Of a stretch of 33,198 nucleotides of DNA, positions 23,036 to 30,430 are shown one piece after another (position 1 is the stretch's first letter; each line of letters starts with the position of its first letter). The position numbers and the translations under genes were made by a program. The notes beneath the pieces were generated by a model. The model was not told where the DNA came from. It searched no databases and saw nothing but the letters and a program-made list of their open reading frames with translations. The DNA is from Microbacteriaceae bacterium (GTDB lineage Bacteria > Actinomycetota > Actinomycetes > Actinomycetales > Microbacteriaceae): contig WQZN01000025.1 in the NCBI GenBank assembly GCA_009780695.1, positions 1 to 33,198 on the forward strand, in the 5' to 3' direction.

Positions 23036-24092
23036 GTGCAATCCCTCTCTTGACCACTTCGTCGAATGCGGAGATCGTGGCGCGGCAGGCGTCGCCGGCG
23101 GGCAGGCCGGCCTCCGCGCGCGCCGCCATGATCGCGACCTGGCGCTGCGCGAGCTTCTCGCGCCCCTGCCGGGCGATCTGCGTGAGCCGGTGCTGGATGC
23201 GCGGGTTCGCGAACCGCGTGCGCAGGGCCGCGAGCGCGGCATCCGTCTCCGCGTCATCGAAGCCGAGCACGGGCCGCACCTCGCCCCACAGGGCCTCGAC
23301 GGCGGCGTGGATCGCGTCGTCGGCGAAGGCCGCATCGACCGTCTCGTAGCCGGCCAGCAGGCCGAGGTAGGTGATCGTCGAGTGCGCCGCGTTCAGCAGC
23401 CACAGCTTGCGGCGCTCGTAGGGCGCGACGTCGTCGACGAAGCGGGCGCCGACGGCGTCCCACGCGGGCCGCCCGGCCGGGAACTCGCCCGCGATCACCC
23501 ACTCCGAGAACGGCTCGGTGACGACCGTGAGCGGGTCGCCCGAGTGCGGCGTGATGCGGTCGACCATGGTCGACGGGAACGTCACGTTGGCCTCGATCCA
23601 GCGGGCGAGATCGAGGTCGGATGCCTCGGCCAGCCGCACCACGGAACCGTGCAGCACCTCGCCGTTGCCCGAGAGGTTGTCGCAGCTCACGAGCGCGAGC
23701 GGTCCGCCCCCGGCAGCGCGCCGCGCGGAGAGCCCCGCGAGCACCCGCCCCGGCACCGGCGACGCTGCCGGGTCGTAGCCCTGCTCGGTCACGGTCAGGG
23801 TGACGACCGCGAGCTCGTCGTCGGCGAAGACCGCGGCGAGGGCGTCCTCATCTCCACCCGCGAACGACGCGGCGACCGAGCGGATGACCGACGACGTGTC
23901 ACCGTCCGCCGCCCGCTCGATCAGCGTGTACTCGTTGCCGGCCGCGTTCATCGCGTCGGCGAGCGCCGGCGAGCGACCGGTGAAGGCCGTGTAGCGCCAC
24001 ACCTCGGCCCCGAGCCGATTGGCCCGATCGGTGTACCACGCCTGGTGCGCGCGGAAGAACTCGCCGAGGCCGAGGTGGGCGAGCCGGGTCAT
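23025..24092 (-). CDS. Mannitol dehydrogenase / fructuronate reductase family oxidoreductase
   Basis: 355 residues, shorter than the about 480 of UxuB and MtlK, mainly at the N-terminus, where only [14 protein letters not shown] remains of the NAD-binding entry. It keeps [23 protein letters not shown] and the catalytic [10 protein letters not shown], which gives the Lys-Asn-His triad of the polyol-specific long-chain dehydrogenases. These use NAD(P)H to reduce keto-sugars such as D-fructuronate to D-mannonate. Next to a mannonate dehydratase, fructuronate reduction is the natural guess, with D-mannonate handed to ManD. It overlaps both neighbours (ATGA upstream, 11 bp downstream). Family sure; exact substrate inferred. 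Confidence 0.85.
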   Translation of the reverse strand: MTRLAHLGLGEFFRAHQAWYTDRANRLGAEVWRYTAFTGRSPALADAMNAAGNEYTLIERAADGDTSSVIRSVAASFAGGDEDALAAVFADDELAVVTLTVTEQGYDPAASPVPGRVLAGLSARRAAGGGPLALVSCDNLSGNGEVLHGSVVRLAEASDLDLARWIEANVTFPSTMVDRITPHSGDPLTVVTEPFSEWVIAGEFPAGRPAWDAVGARFVDDVAPYERRKLWLLNAAHSTITYLGLLAGYETVDAAFADDAIHAAVEALWGEVRPVLGFDDAETDAALAALRTRFANPRIQHRLTQIARQGREKLAQRQVAIMAARAEAGLPAGDACRATISAFDEVVKRGIARVD

Positions 24093-25084
24093 GCCTGCTC
24101 GGGCGCCCCGGCTTCGCCGGCGTCATCGGCCGCGTCCCCGAGCTCTGGCCAGGTGTGCTGAGCCGTCTCGGCGAAGGCCGCCAGGTCGTCGCCCTCGGGC
24201 GAGCCCGCAGCGACCCACTCGGCCCACATCTGGGCGCGCTGGTACGAGCCGTGCAGGAACTCGAGGCTGTCGGCGAGGCGCTCCTCACGGGGGCGGTTGT
24301 GCTCGACGAAGTCCTCGAGGGTGATCCAGCCGTCGTAGCCGACCGCGACGAGGGCGCGGAACAGCCAGTCGATGTCGGCCTGGCCGTCGCGCAGCGAAGC
24401 CCAGGCGACGTCCCAGCGGCCCTGGCCGTCGATGCCGGGCATGCCGTTGTTCGGCCAGTGCATCGCGTTCTTCACGTGCACGTGCGCGAGGTACTCGCCG
24501 AGGATCTGGAACGCCGAGGGCAGGTCTTCGAAGCCCTCGTGGATCAGGTTGCCGATGTCGTGGATGACGCCGACGTGCTTCGGGTCGAGGCCCTCGACCA
24601 GGCGGTAGGCGGCCGATGCGCTCGAGACGATCGTGCCGTGGTGCAGCTCGATGAGCGCCTGCACGCCGTGCGCGGCGGCGCGCTCGACGACCCATTCCAG
24701 GTCGGCGCGCGCGGCGGCGAAGGTGGCGCGGTAGTCCGGGGTCGGCACGTGCGGCAGGTTGACGCGCACGCGCTCGGCACCGAGCGCAGCGGTCGCCGCG
24801 AGCAGGCGCTCAACGTTCTCGCGGTCGGACACCTGGGCGTAGCCGCCGAGGGCCGATAAGGCGAGCCCCGCCTCGTGGGTGATGCGGGCGATCTCGGGCA
24901 GCGATTCCTCGAGCCCCGTGAGCGGCCAGGTGGCGCGGTTGCCGGCCCAGTGGCCGGGGGTCTCGGACTCCTCCTGGTCGGTGATGCGCCACTCGATGCC
25001 GTCCCAGCCCTGGGCGGCGATGATGCGGGCTGCCTCGGCGGGCTCCCACTCGGGGGTCGAGGCGGTGAAGACGGAGAAGCGCAT
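24089..25084 (-). CDS. Sugar phosphate isomerase/epimerase family (xylose isomerase-like TIM barrel)
   Basis: 331 residues. AP endonuclease 2-like TIM barrel of the sugar isomerase/epimerase group. Visible metal-site strands: ALIELHHGTIVS near 138-149, VGVIHDIGNLIHEGF near 165-179, LAHVHVKNAMHW near 195-206, and the terminal WITLEDF near 247. Glu, His, Asp and Glu are present at the expected strand ends. The C-terminus carries an extra acidic Ala/Glu tail. It starts with ATG 25084, one base overlapping the previous stop (TGATG), and ends in ATGA with the next gene. Role is unknown: such enzymes epimerise or isomerise keto-sugars made by partner dehydrogenases, and some are lyases. Confidence 0.85.
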   Translation of the reverse strand: MRFSVFTASTPEWEPAEAARIIAAQGWDGIEWRITDQEESETPGHWAGNRATWPLTGLEESLPEIARITHEAGLALSALGGYAQVSDRENVERLLAATAALGAERVRVNLPHVPTPDYRATFAAARADLEWVVERAAAHGVQALIELHHGTIVSSASAAYRLVEGLDPKHVGVIHDIGNLIHEGFEDLPSAFQILGEYLAHVHVKNAMHWPNNGMPGIDGQGRWDVAWASLRDGQADIDWLFRALVAVGYDGWITLEDFVEHNRPREERLADSLEFLHGSYQRAQMWAEWVAAGSPEGDDLAAFAETAQHTWPELGDAADDAGEAGAPEQA

Positions 25085-26271
25085 CAGGCGACATCCTTTG
25101 CGGGGTTCGGGTCGAAGGTGACGTCGTCGTGCGCACCCTCGAGGATCTCGTCGACCGCGACTTCCCGGCCGAGTGCCGCCGAGACGTAGAGCGCGCGCAC
25201 CACTGCGAGCGAGAGTAGCGCGTCGTCGACGGTCACCGCGGGCGCACGCCCCTCGCGGATCGCGGCGATGACATCGTCGTACTGTCGGCGGTGCCCCTGC
25301 ACGAAGACGTCGGCCGGGATCTCGCCGCCCGCGACGTGCTCGGCGGGCACCAGATCGGCCGCGAGGTTGCGCGGGCCGAGCCGGGTCGGGTCGACGTGGG
25401 TGTCGCCGAGCACCTCGGGGTCGATCCCCTCCGGCGGCTCGGCGTAGAAGTACTCGAGCTGGTCGCGGTCGATGAGCGCCGAGCCCTTCGAGCCGTGCAC
25501 GTTGAGGCGCACCGACAGGCCCGGGAACGCGGCGGTCGTGGTGTGCAGCACCGCGATCGCGCCGTTCTCGAAGCGCACGGTCGCCGCGAGCGTGTCCTCG
25601 ACCTCGATGCGCTCGTGCGCGAGGGAGGCGGCGTAGGCGAACACCGCGACCGGGCGGCCGAGGAACCACACGAGCAGGTCGACGGTGTGCACGCCCTGGT
25701 TCATGGTCGAGCCGCCGCCGTCGAGCGCCCAGGTGCCGCGCCAGTCGCCCGAGTCGTAGTAGCCCTGGCTGCGCCACCAGCCGACCGTCGCGACCGCGCT
25801 CGTGACGCGGCCGAGGCGGCCGCCGTGCGCGGCTTCCGCGACGACGACCGAGGCCGGGTCGAAGCGGTGCTGGCTGATGACGCTGACGACCTGGCCGTGC
25901 GCGGATGCCTGGCGCGCGGCATCCCGCAGCGGCAGCGCCTTGCCCACGGTCGTGTCCACGGGCTTCTCGACGAGCACGTGCGCGCCCGCGGCGAGGGCCT
26001 CGAGCGCGAGCTCGACGTGCGTGCCGCTCGGCGTCGCGATGACGACGAGGTCGGGGGCGCCGGCCGCGAGGGCGGCCGCGAGCGAGTCGAACTCGGCGGG
26101 GGCCGGCCACGAGGTGCGCTCGGCGACGACCTGCGCGATCGCCGCGCGGTGCTCGGGGTTCGGGTCGACGAGCTGCGTGACGGCCACGCCGCCGTGCGCG
26201 GCCATCGCCAGCACATGGTTCGTGGCGATCACGCCGTTGCCCACGAGGGCGGCGGTCAGTGTCTCAGTCAT
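25084..26271 (-). CDS. Gfo/Idh/MocA family oxidoreductase
   Basis: 395 residues. N-terminal Rossmann fold with ALVGNGVIATNH near 8-19 (GxGxxxxxH variant) and the family's EKP in HVLVEKPVDTT near 100. The C-terminal barrel domain holds GGGSTMNQGVHTVDLLVWF, which places a conserved Asp-His pair of the active site. Members oxidise or reduce a sugar or cyclitol hydroxyl with NAD(P)+. Flanked on both sides by isomerase/epimerase genes and overlapping each, so the three probably act on the same intermediate. Known pairs of this type include 3-keto-glycoside pathways and inositol metabolism. The substrate is not known. Confidence 0.88.
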   Translation of the reverse strand: MTETLTAALVGNGVIATNHVLAMAAHGGVAVTQLVDPNPEHRAAIAQVVAERTSWPAPAEFDSLAAALAAGAPDLVVIATPSGTHVELALEALAAGAHVLVEKPVDTTVGKALPLRDAARQASAHGQVVSVISQHRFDPASVVVAEAAHGGRLGRVTSAVATVGWWRSQGYYDSGDWRGTWALDGGGSTMNQGVHTVDLLVWFLGRPVAVFAYAASLAHERIEVEDTLAATVRFENGAIAVLHTTTAAFPGLSVRLNVHGSKGSALIDRDQLEYFYAEPPEGIDPEVLGDTHVDPTRLGPRNLAADLVPAEHVAGGEIPADVFVQGHRRQYDDVIAAIREGRAPAVTVDDALLSLAVVRALYVSAALGREVAVDEILEGAHDDVTFDPNPAKDVA

Positions 26272-27110
26272 GCGGTCGTCACTCCGATCTCATCGAGAAG
26301 CCGTGCGAAGGCGCGGGCAGCGCGGCCGAATGCCGCGGGGCCGCTGAAGCCGCCGAGCGAGAAGCCCGCGGCGAGGTGCGGTTCGAGGCTCGCGAAGCCG
26401 GCGTACCCGGCATCCCGCAGCGCCGTCACGGTCGCGAGCAGCTCACCGTCGCCCTCGCCCGCGGGCACGACGTCGCCGGTCGCGGCGAGCGCGTCCTTGA
26501 CCTGGAGGTAGTCGACGTAGGGCGAGAGGATGCCCCAGCCCTCGGTGAACGGCTTGACCCCGCACTGCACGAAGTTCGCGTTGTCCCAGGCGAGGCGCAG
26601 GTGCTCGCTGCCGACCGACTCGACGAGGTCGAGCACGCGGGCCGGCACGTCGCCGTAGATCTCCTTCTCGTTCTCGTGCAGCAGCACGACGTCCTCGGAC
26701 TCCGCCACCGCGGCGAGCGCGCTCATGCGCTCGAGCACGTCGTCGCGGATGCCCTCGGGGGTCTGCTCGGCCCCGCGGTAGAAGGAGAAGATGCGCACGT
26801 AGCGCGCCTCGAGCGCGTGGGCGACCCGCGCGACCCTGCGCAGGCGCTCGACCTCGTGCTCGACGGGCAGCGCGACGTCGACCTTGCCGATGGGCGAGGC
26901 GATCGCCGAGACGCCGAAGCCGGCGTCTCGGATGACGGCCCGCAGTGCGTCCGTGCGTTCGTCGTCGAAATCGGCGACGTTGACTCCCCACGCGCTGCGC
27001 ACCTCGATGTGCCGGGCCCCCAGGGCCTCGAGCACCGCGAGCTGGATCGCGGGGTCGTCGGAGATCTCGTCGCCGAAGCCGGAAAGGGTCCAGGTTCGGT
27101 TCTCGCTCAC
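26268..27110 (-). CDS. Sugar phosphate isomerase/epimerase family (first operon gene)
   Basis: 280 residues. TIM barrel of the same superfamily as the gene at 24089-25084 but clearly a different subfamily. Visible: LSGFGDEISDDPAIQL at the N-terminus, ARHIEVRSAWGVNV, the metal Glu in VVLLHENEKEIYGD, LRLAWDNANFVQCG, VDYLQVKDAL with Lys, and GFASLEPHL near 240. All expected metal ligands (Glu, Asp, His/Gln, Glu) can be placed. The GTG at 27110 is preceded by TAGCGT with a six-base gap, so the mRNA appears leaderless; the GGAG in that gap is too close to serve as Shine-Dalgarno. First gene of the sugar-acid operon, divergent from lacI-type gene. Confidence 0.88.
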   Translation of the reverse strand: MSENRTWTLSGFGDEISDDPAIQLAVLEALGARHIEVRSAWGVNVADFDDERTDALRAVIRDAGFGVSAIASPIGKVDVALPVEHEVERLRRVARVAHALEARYVRIFSFYRGAEQTPEGIRDDVLERMSALAAVAESEDVVLLHENEKEIYGDVPARVLDLVESVGSEHLRLAWDNANFVQCGVKPFTEGWGILSPYVDYLQVKDALAATGDVVPAGEGDGELLATVTALRDAGYAGFASLEPHLAAGFSLGGFSGPAAFGRAARAFARLLDEIGVTTA

Positions 27111-27116
27111 GGCTCC

Positions 27117-27146
27117 ACGCTAGGCAGCCGCGACGAGAAGCGGCAA
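27117..27146 (-). promoter_or_regulatory. Promoter of the sugar-acid operon
   Basis: On the minus strand TTGCCG (27141-27146), an 18-bp spacer, then TAGCGT (27117-27122), with the start codon six bases further. The -35 lies inside the first candidate LacI operator, which would allow direct repression. Confidence 0.6.
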
Positions 27147-27155
27147 TCGTTTGCC
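27142..27155. promoter_or_regulatory. Candidate LacI-family operator 1
   Basis: GGCAATCGTTTGCC, with the central CG of LacI-type sites; 8 of 10 fixed positions of TGNAANCGNTTNCA match. It covers the -35 of the sugar-acid operon promoter. Confidence 0.55.
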
Positions 27156-27164
27156 ATTTGTTGC

Positions 27165-27178
27165 CGAAAGTGTTTGCA
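27165..27178. promoter_or_regulatory. Candidate LacI-family operator 2
   Basis: CGAAAGTGTTTGCA, 8 of 10 fixed positions of TGNAANCGNTTNCA, centred 23 bp (about two turns) from operator 1. It overlaps a weak -10 (TTGCAT, 27174-27179) six bases before the lacI-type GTG, which would give autorepression. Confidence 0.4.
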
Positions 27179-27185
27179 TCGTGAC

Positions 27186-28232
27186 GTGCCCCAGCCTGCT
27201 GAACGCCCCGCCCGGCCCACGCTCGCCGACGTCGCCGCCGCGTCGGGCGTCGCCATCTCGACCGTGTCGCGGGCGCTGACCCGGCCCGAGCGCGTGAACG
27301 CGACGACGCGCGCACGCATCGAGACGGCCGCGCGCGAGCTCGGCTACACGGCGAACACGAGCGCGCGGGCGCTCACCTCGGGCCAGACGCGCAGCGTCGC
27401 GGTGCTCGTGTCGGATGTCACGAACCCGTTCTACTTCGGCATCATCCGCGGCACGCAGCAGGAGTTGAAGAGCGCCGGCTACACGCAGCTGCTCGTCGAC
27501 ACCGAGGAGTCCGACGAGCTCGAGGACGCGACCCTGCGCCGCCTGCGCTCGTCGTACGACGGGGTGATCATCGCGGCATCCCGCCTCACCGACCGCCGGC
27601 TGTCCGAGCTCGCCGGCCGCATCCCGCTCGTGGCGATCAACCGCCAGACCCGTGGCGTGCCCTCGGTGTTCATCGACACGCCGCTCGGCGTCGGGCACGC
27701 GGTCGAGCACCTGGTCTCGCACGGGCACCGGCGCATCGCCTATGCCGCCGGGCCTGTGACGTCATGGTCGAACGAGCGCCGCTGGCGCGCGCTGCGGGCC
27801 GGGGCCGAGCGCCTGGGCGCCGAGGTGATCCGGGTCGGGCCGTTCAGCCCCCGGCGCATCCAGGGCGCGGCCGCCGCCGACGCCGTGCTGAACACCGGCG
27901 CGACCGCGTGCGTCGCGTTCAACGACCTGCTCGCGATCGGCATGCTCGGCCGCTTCGCCGAGCGCGGGGTGCGCGTTCCCGATGACATCAGCGTCGTCGG
28001 CTGCGACGACATCTTCGGCGCCGACTTCTGCAACCCGCCGCTCACGACCATCACCGCGCCGATCGAGCAGGCGGGGCGCGTGGCGGTGTCGATCCTGATG
28101 GCGCAGCTCGACGGCTCGGGCGCCCCCGTCCGCAGTGCCGCGACGCTGCCGACGCACCTCACGATCCGCGGGTCGTCGGGGCCGGCCGCCGTGCCGCCCG
28201 CCGTGCCGCCCGCAGGGCTCACGCGCGGCTGA
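27186..28232 (+). CDS. LacI family transcriptional regulator
   Basis: 348 residues. N-terminal LacI helix-turn-helix with TLADVAAASGVAISTVSRAL near 15-34 and RVNATTRARIETAARELGYT for the hinge entry, then a periplasmic-binding-protein-like core (VAVLVSDVTNPFYFGIIRGT, VFIDTPLGVGHAVEHLVSHG, ISVVGCDDIFGADFCNPPLT). The core binds a sugar-type effector and releases the operator. The GTG at 27186 is the only start that keeps the whole helix-turn-helix with a natural short lead. It reads divergently from the sugar-acid operon across 75 bp that hold both candidate operators, so it very likely controls that operon and itself. It converges on the ROK gene. Confidence 0.95.
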   Translation: MPQPAERPARPTLADVAAASGVAISTVSRALTRPERVNATTRARIETAARELGYTANTSARALTSGQTRSVAVLVSDVTNPFYFGIIRGTQQELKSAGYTQLLVDTEESDELEDATLRRLRSSYDGVIIAASRLTDRRLSELAGRIPLVAINRQTRGVPSVFIDTPLGVGHAVEHLVSHGHRRIAYAAGPVTSWSNERRWRALRAGAERLGAEVIRVGPFSPRRIQGAAAADAVLNTGATACVAFNDLLAIGMLGRFAERGVRVPDDISVVGCDDIFGADFCNPPLTTITAPIEQAGRVAVSILMAQLDGSGAPVRSAATLPTHLTIRGSSGPAAVPPAVPPAGLTRG

Positions 28233-28239
28233 TCGCGAT

Positions 28240-28258
28240 GCGGGCGGATGGCGCCCGC
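28240..28258. terminator. Short two-way hairpin between lacI-type and ROK genes
   Basis: GCGGGCG, loop GATGG, CGCCCGC in the 34-bp gap between two convergent genes. It is far shorter than the repeats at the other convergent junctions. Confidence 0.5.
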
Positions 28259-28266
28259 GCACCCGA

Positions 28267-29193
28267 TCAGATCACGTATTCGTCCAGGCTGCCGCCGTGG
28301 AGGACGCGGCGGGCGAGCTGGGCGGCGCCGATGATGGCGGCGTCGCCGCGGCGCGCCGTGCCGACACGGAGCCCCGAGAACGGCGGGCTGAGCTCGGCGC
28401 GCAGGGCCGCCGCGAACGGCGCCAGGAACAGCTCGGCGAGGTTGGCGGCCCCGCCGGCGAGCACGACCCGAGCCGGGTTCAGGACGAAGACCGCGCCCGC
28501 GAGCGACTCCCCCAGCTGCGCGGCCGCCGTCGAGATGACGCGGGCCGCCACGGGGTCGCCGTCGCCCGCACGTCGCCCGATCTCCACCAGCGGGGCGTGC
28601 CGACCGGATGCCTCGGCATAGCTCTGCTCGATCCCCGGGCCGCTCGCGTAGCTCTCGATGTGGTCGTCGCCGCCGCAGGAGCAGCGCCGGTGCGGGGCGC
28701 CGGGGACGCGGACGTGTCCGACCGAGCCGGCCAGCCCGAGGCATCCGCGCGTGACCCGGCCGCGGGCGATGTGCGCACCGCCGATCCCCGTGCCCACGGC
28801 CACGACGAGCAGCGACTCGTCTTCCCCGACGTCCCCGTGCCAGTACTCGCCGAAGGCCGCGGCGTGCACGTCGTTGACCACCACGACCGGGCTTCCGAGC
28901 CGGGCCCCGAGCTCGTCCGCGACCTCGGCCCCCAGCCAGCCGGCGAGATGCGCGGTCGAATGGACCACGCGTCCGGAAGGGTCGAACGCGCCGGCCGAGC
29001 CGACGCCGCACGCGTCGACGACGGCGCCGGCCGGCAGCGGGATGCCGCGGACGAGGCGCGCGACCTCGTCCAGAATCGCGGCCGCGCCTTCCCGCGCCGG
29101 GGTCGGGGCCTGTCTGCGCTCGTGGACGCGGCCGCTCTCGTCGACGGCGGCGACCGCGATCTTGGTTCCGCCGATGTCGACCCCGACGATCAT
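28267..29193 (-). CDS. ROK family protein, probably sugar kinase
   Basis: 308 residues with no N-terminal DNA-binding domain, so a kinase more than a NagC-type repressor. It has the ATP-binding VGVDIGGTKIAVA, the catalytic Asp D108 in VVVVNDVHAAAFGE, and GTGIGGA. The ROK zinc region is changed: H160, C171 and C173 are in place, but the usual GC of CxCGxxGC is D177-H178, and the usual Glu of GExGH is S157 (AGSVGHV). The sugar-binding E180 is kept. Substrate could be glucose, ManNAc, GlcNAc or another hexose; NanE nearby favours an amino sugar. The start ATG 29193 is fixed by the family N-terminus. It reads divergently from the next dehydrogenase. Confidence 0.85.
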   Translation of the reverse strand: MIVGVDIGGTKIAVAAVDESGRVHERRQAPTPAREGAAAILDEVARLVRGIPLPAGAVVDACGVGSAGAFDPSGRVVHSTAHLAGWLGAEVADELGARLGSPVVVVNDVHAAAFGEYWHGDVGEDESLLVVAVGTGIGGAHIARGRVTRGCLGLAGSVGHVRVPGAPHRRCSCGGDDHIESYASGPGIEQSYAEASGRHAPLVEIGRRAGDGDPVAARVISTAAAQLGESLAGAVFVLNPARVVLAGGAANLAELFLAPFAAALRAELSPPFSGLRVGTARRGDAAIIGAAQLARRVLHGGSLDEYVI

Positions 29194-29323
29194 CGGGCAG
29201 CGTCCGCTCGGGGCGTCTCGGGCCCGATGGTGCAGCGCCCCTGCACGACGAAGCGCCTCTCGCCCACGGGTTCCCCTCTCGTCATCCGCCGCCACCAGAT
29301 ATCCCGCGCTGCGGCGCGTCTTC

Positions 29324-29361
29324 GCAACAAGTTGCCGTGATTTGCCGGCACCGGTTAGCGT
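29324..29361 (+). promoter_or_regulatory. Promoter and palindrome ahead of the second sugar operon
   Basis: TTGCCG (29332-29337), 18-bp spacer, TAGCGT (29356-29361), the same pair of boxes as the first sugar operon. The palindrome GCAAC-AA-GTTGC (29324-29335) covers the -35 and could bind the GntR or another regulator. The rest of the 223-bp gap (29194-29416) must hold the promoter of the ROK gene, which I cannot place. Confidence 0.55.
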
Positions 29362-29416
29362 GACCCGACAACGGGGTCGCCGCCGGCGACGTGCACGGCA
29401 GAGAGGCCACCGAGCG

Positions 29417-30430
29417 ATGATCGAGAGAGTCGGGCTCATCGGAGCGGGCGGGGTGTCGCACGTCCACGCGCAGGCCTGGCGCGAGCTCGGCCGCACGGTC
29501 ACGGTCTACTCGCTCGACGGCGCACCGGAGCTCGCACGGCAATACGGGTTCGAACTCGCCGACGATCTCGACGAGGTGCTGCGCACCTCGGACCTCATCG
29601 ACGTCGTGACGCCGACTCCGAGCCACCGTGAGATCACGGTCGCCGCCCTCGAGGCCGGACTGCCCGTCATCTGCGAGAAGCCGCTGGGCGCGACGCAGGC
29701 GGATGCCGTGGCCGTCGCCGAGGCCGCCCGCGCCGCGGGCCTGCCGGTCTTCCCGGCGCACGTCGTGCGCTACATGCCGGACTACGCCGCCCTCAAGGCC
29801 GCGCTCGACGCCGGGCGCATCGGCCCGGTGGCGATCGCCCGCTGGTGGCGCCACGGAGAGGCGCCCGGCGCCGGATCGTGGTTCCACGACGAGAGCGCGG
29901 GCGGCGGGATCGTGCGGGATCTGATGATCCACGACCTGGATCAGGCGCTGTGGCAGCTCGGCGAGGTCGTCGAGGTCTACGGCGTCCAGTCGGGCGCGTC
30001 CGAGACCGGTGAGCCGAACGCCGTCGCAGTCGCCGTGCTGACGCATGCGAGCGGTGCGATCAGCCAGCTCACCGCGTCATGGGGGCCCCGCGGAACCACC
30101 TTCCGCACCGGCTACGCCGTCTTCGGCGCCGAGGGCATGCTGCGCAGCGATTCCGACCGCAACGGCCCGTATCTCGCGGACGTGCCGGGCGACGCCGCGT
30201 CATCGGGCTACATGCCGCCGCAGACGCGAGCCGTCAGCCCCTACACCGCAGAGATCGCCGGCTTCCTCGACGTCGTCGAGGGGCGCGAGGCGGCGGCGCG
30301 GGTCGGCGTCGACGACGGTGTCGCGGCGGTCGCGCTCGCGGAGCTCGTGATGCAGTCGATCGCGGAGGGGCGCGCCATCCCCGTCGGGCGCGTGGACGCC
30401 GCCGAACGAGAGAGCGGAGAACTCCGATGA
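29417..30430 (+). CDS. Gfo/Idh/MocA family oxidoreductase (first of pair)
   Basis: 337 residues. Rossmann entry VGLIGAGGVSHVHAQAW near 5-21, the family signature ICEKPLGAT near 92-100, and a C-terminal domain with GGGIVRDLMIHDLDQALW where an Asp and His of the active site are placed. NAD(P)-dependent sugar dehydrogenase of unknown substrate. The ATG at 29417 lies about 50 nt after the expected transcript start; GAGAGG lies upstream but somewhat far. It overlaps the next Gfo/Idh gene by ATGA. Two different Gfo/Idh genes in a row often act at successive steps or as partners. Relatives act on inositols, glycosides or, in the NanOx group, 2,7-anhydro-sialic acid. Confidence 0.9.
   Translation: MIERVGLIGAGGVSHVHAQAWRELGRTVTVYSLDGAPELARQYGFELADDLDEVLRTSDLIDVVTPTPSHREITVAALEAGLPVICEKPLGATQADAVAVAEAARAAGLPVFPAHVVRYMPDYAALKAALDAGRIGPVAIARWWRHGEAPGAGSWFHDESAGGGIVRDLMIHDLDQALWQLGEVVEVYGVQSGASETGEPNAVAVAVLTHASGAISQLTASWGPRGTTFRTGYAVFGAEGMLRSDSDRNGPYLADVPGDAASSGYMPPQTRAVSPYTAEIAGFLDVVEGREAAARVGVDDGVAAVALAELVMQSIAEGRAIPVGRVDAAERESGELR

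Noticed and set aside
23036..23335. 100-residue N-terminal extension of the mannonate dehydratase family gene
   Set aside because: It lies in another frame of the upstream dehydrogenase and looks like a Ser/Arg-rich shadow; GTG 23035 has a proper Shine-Dalgarno.
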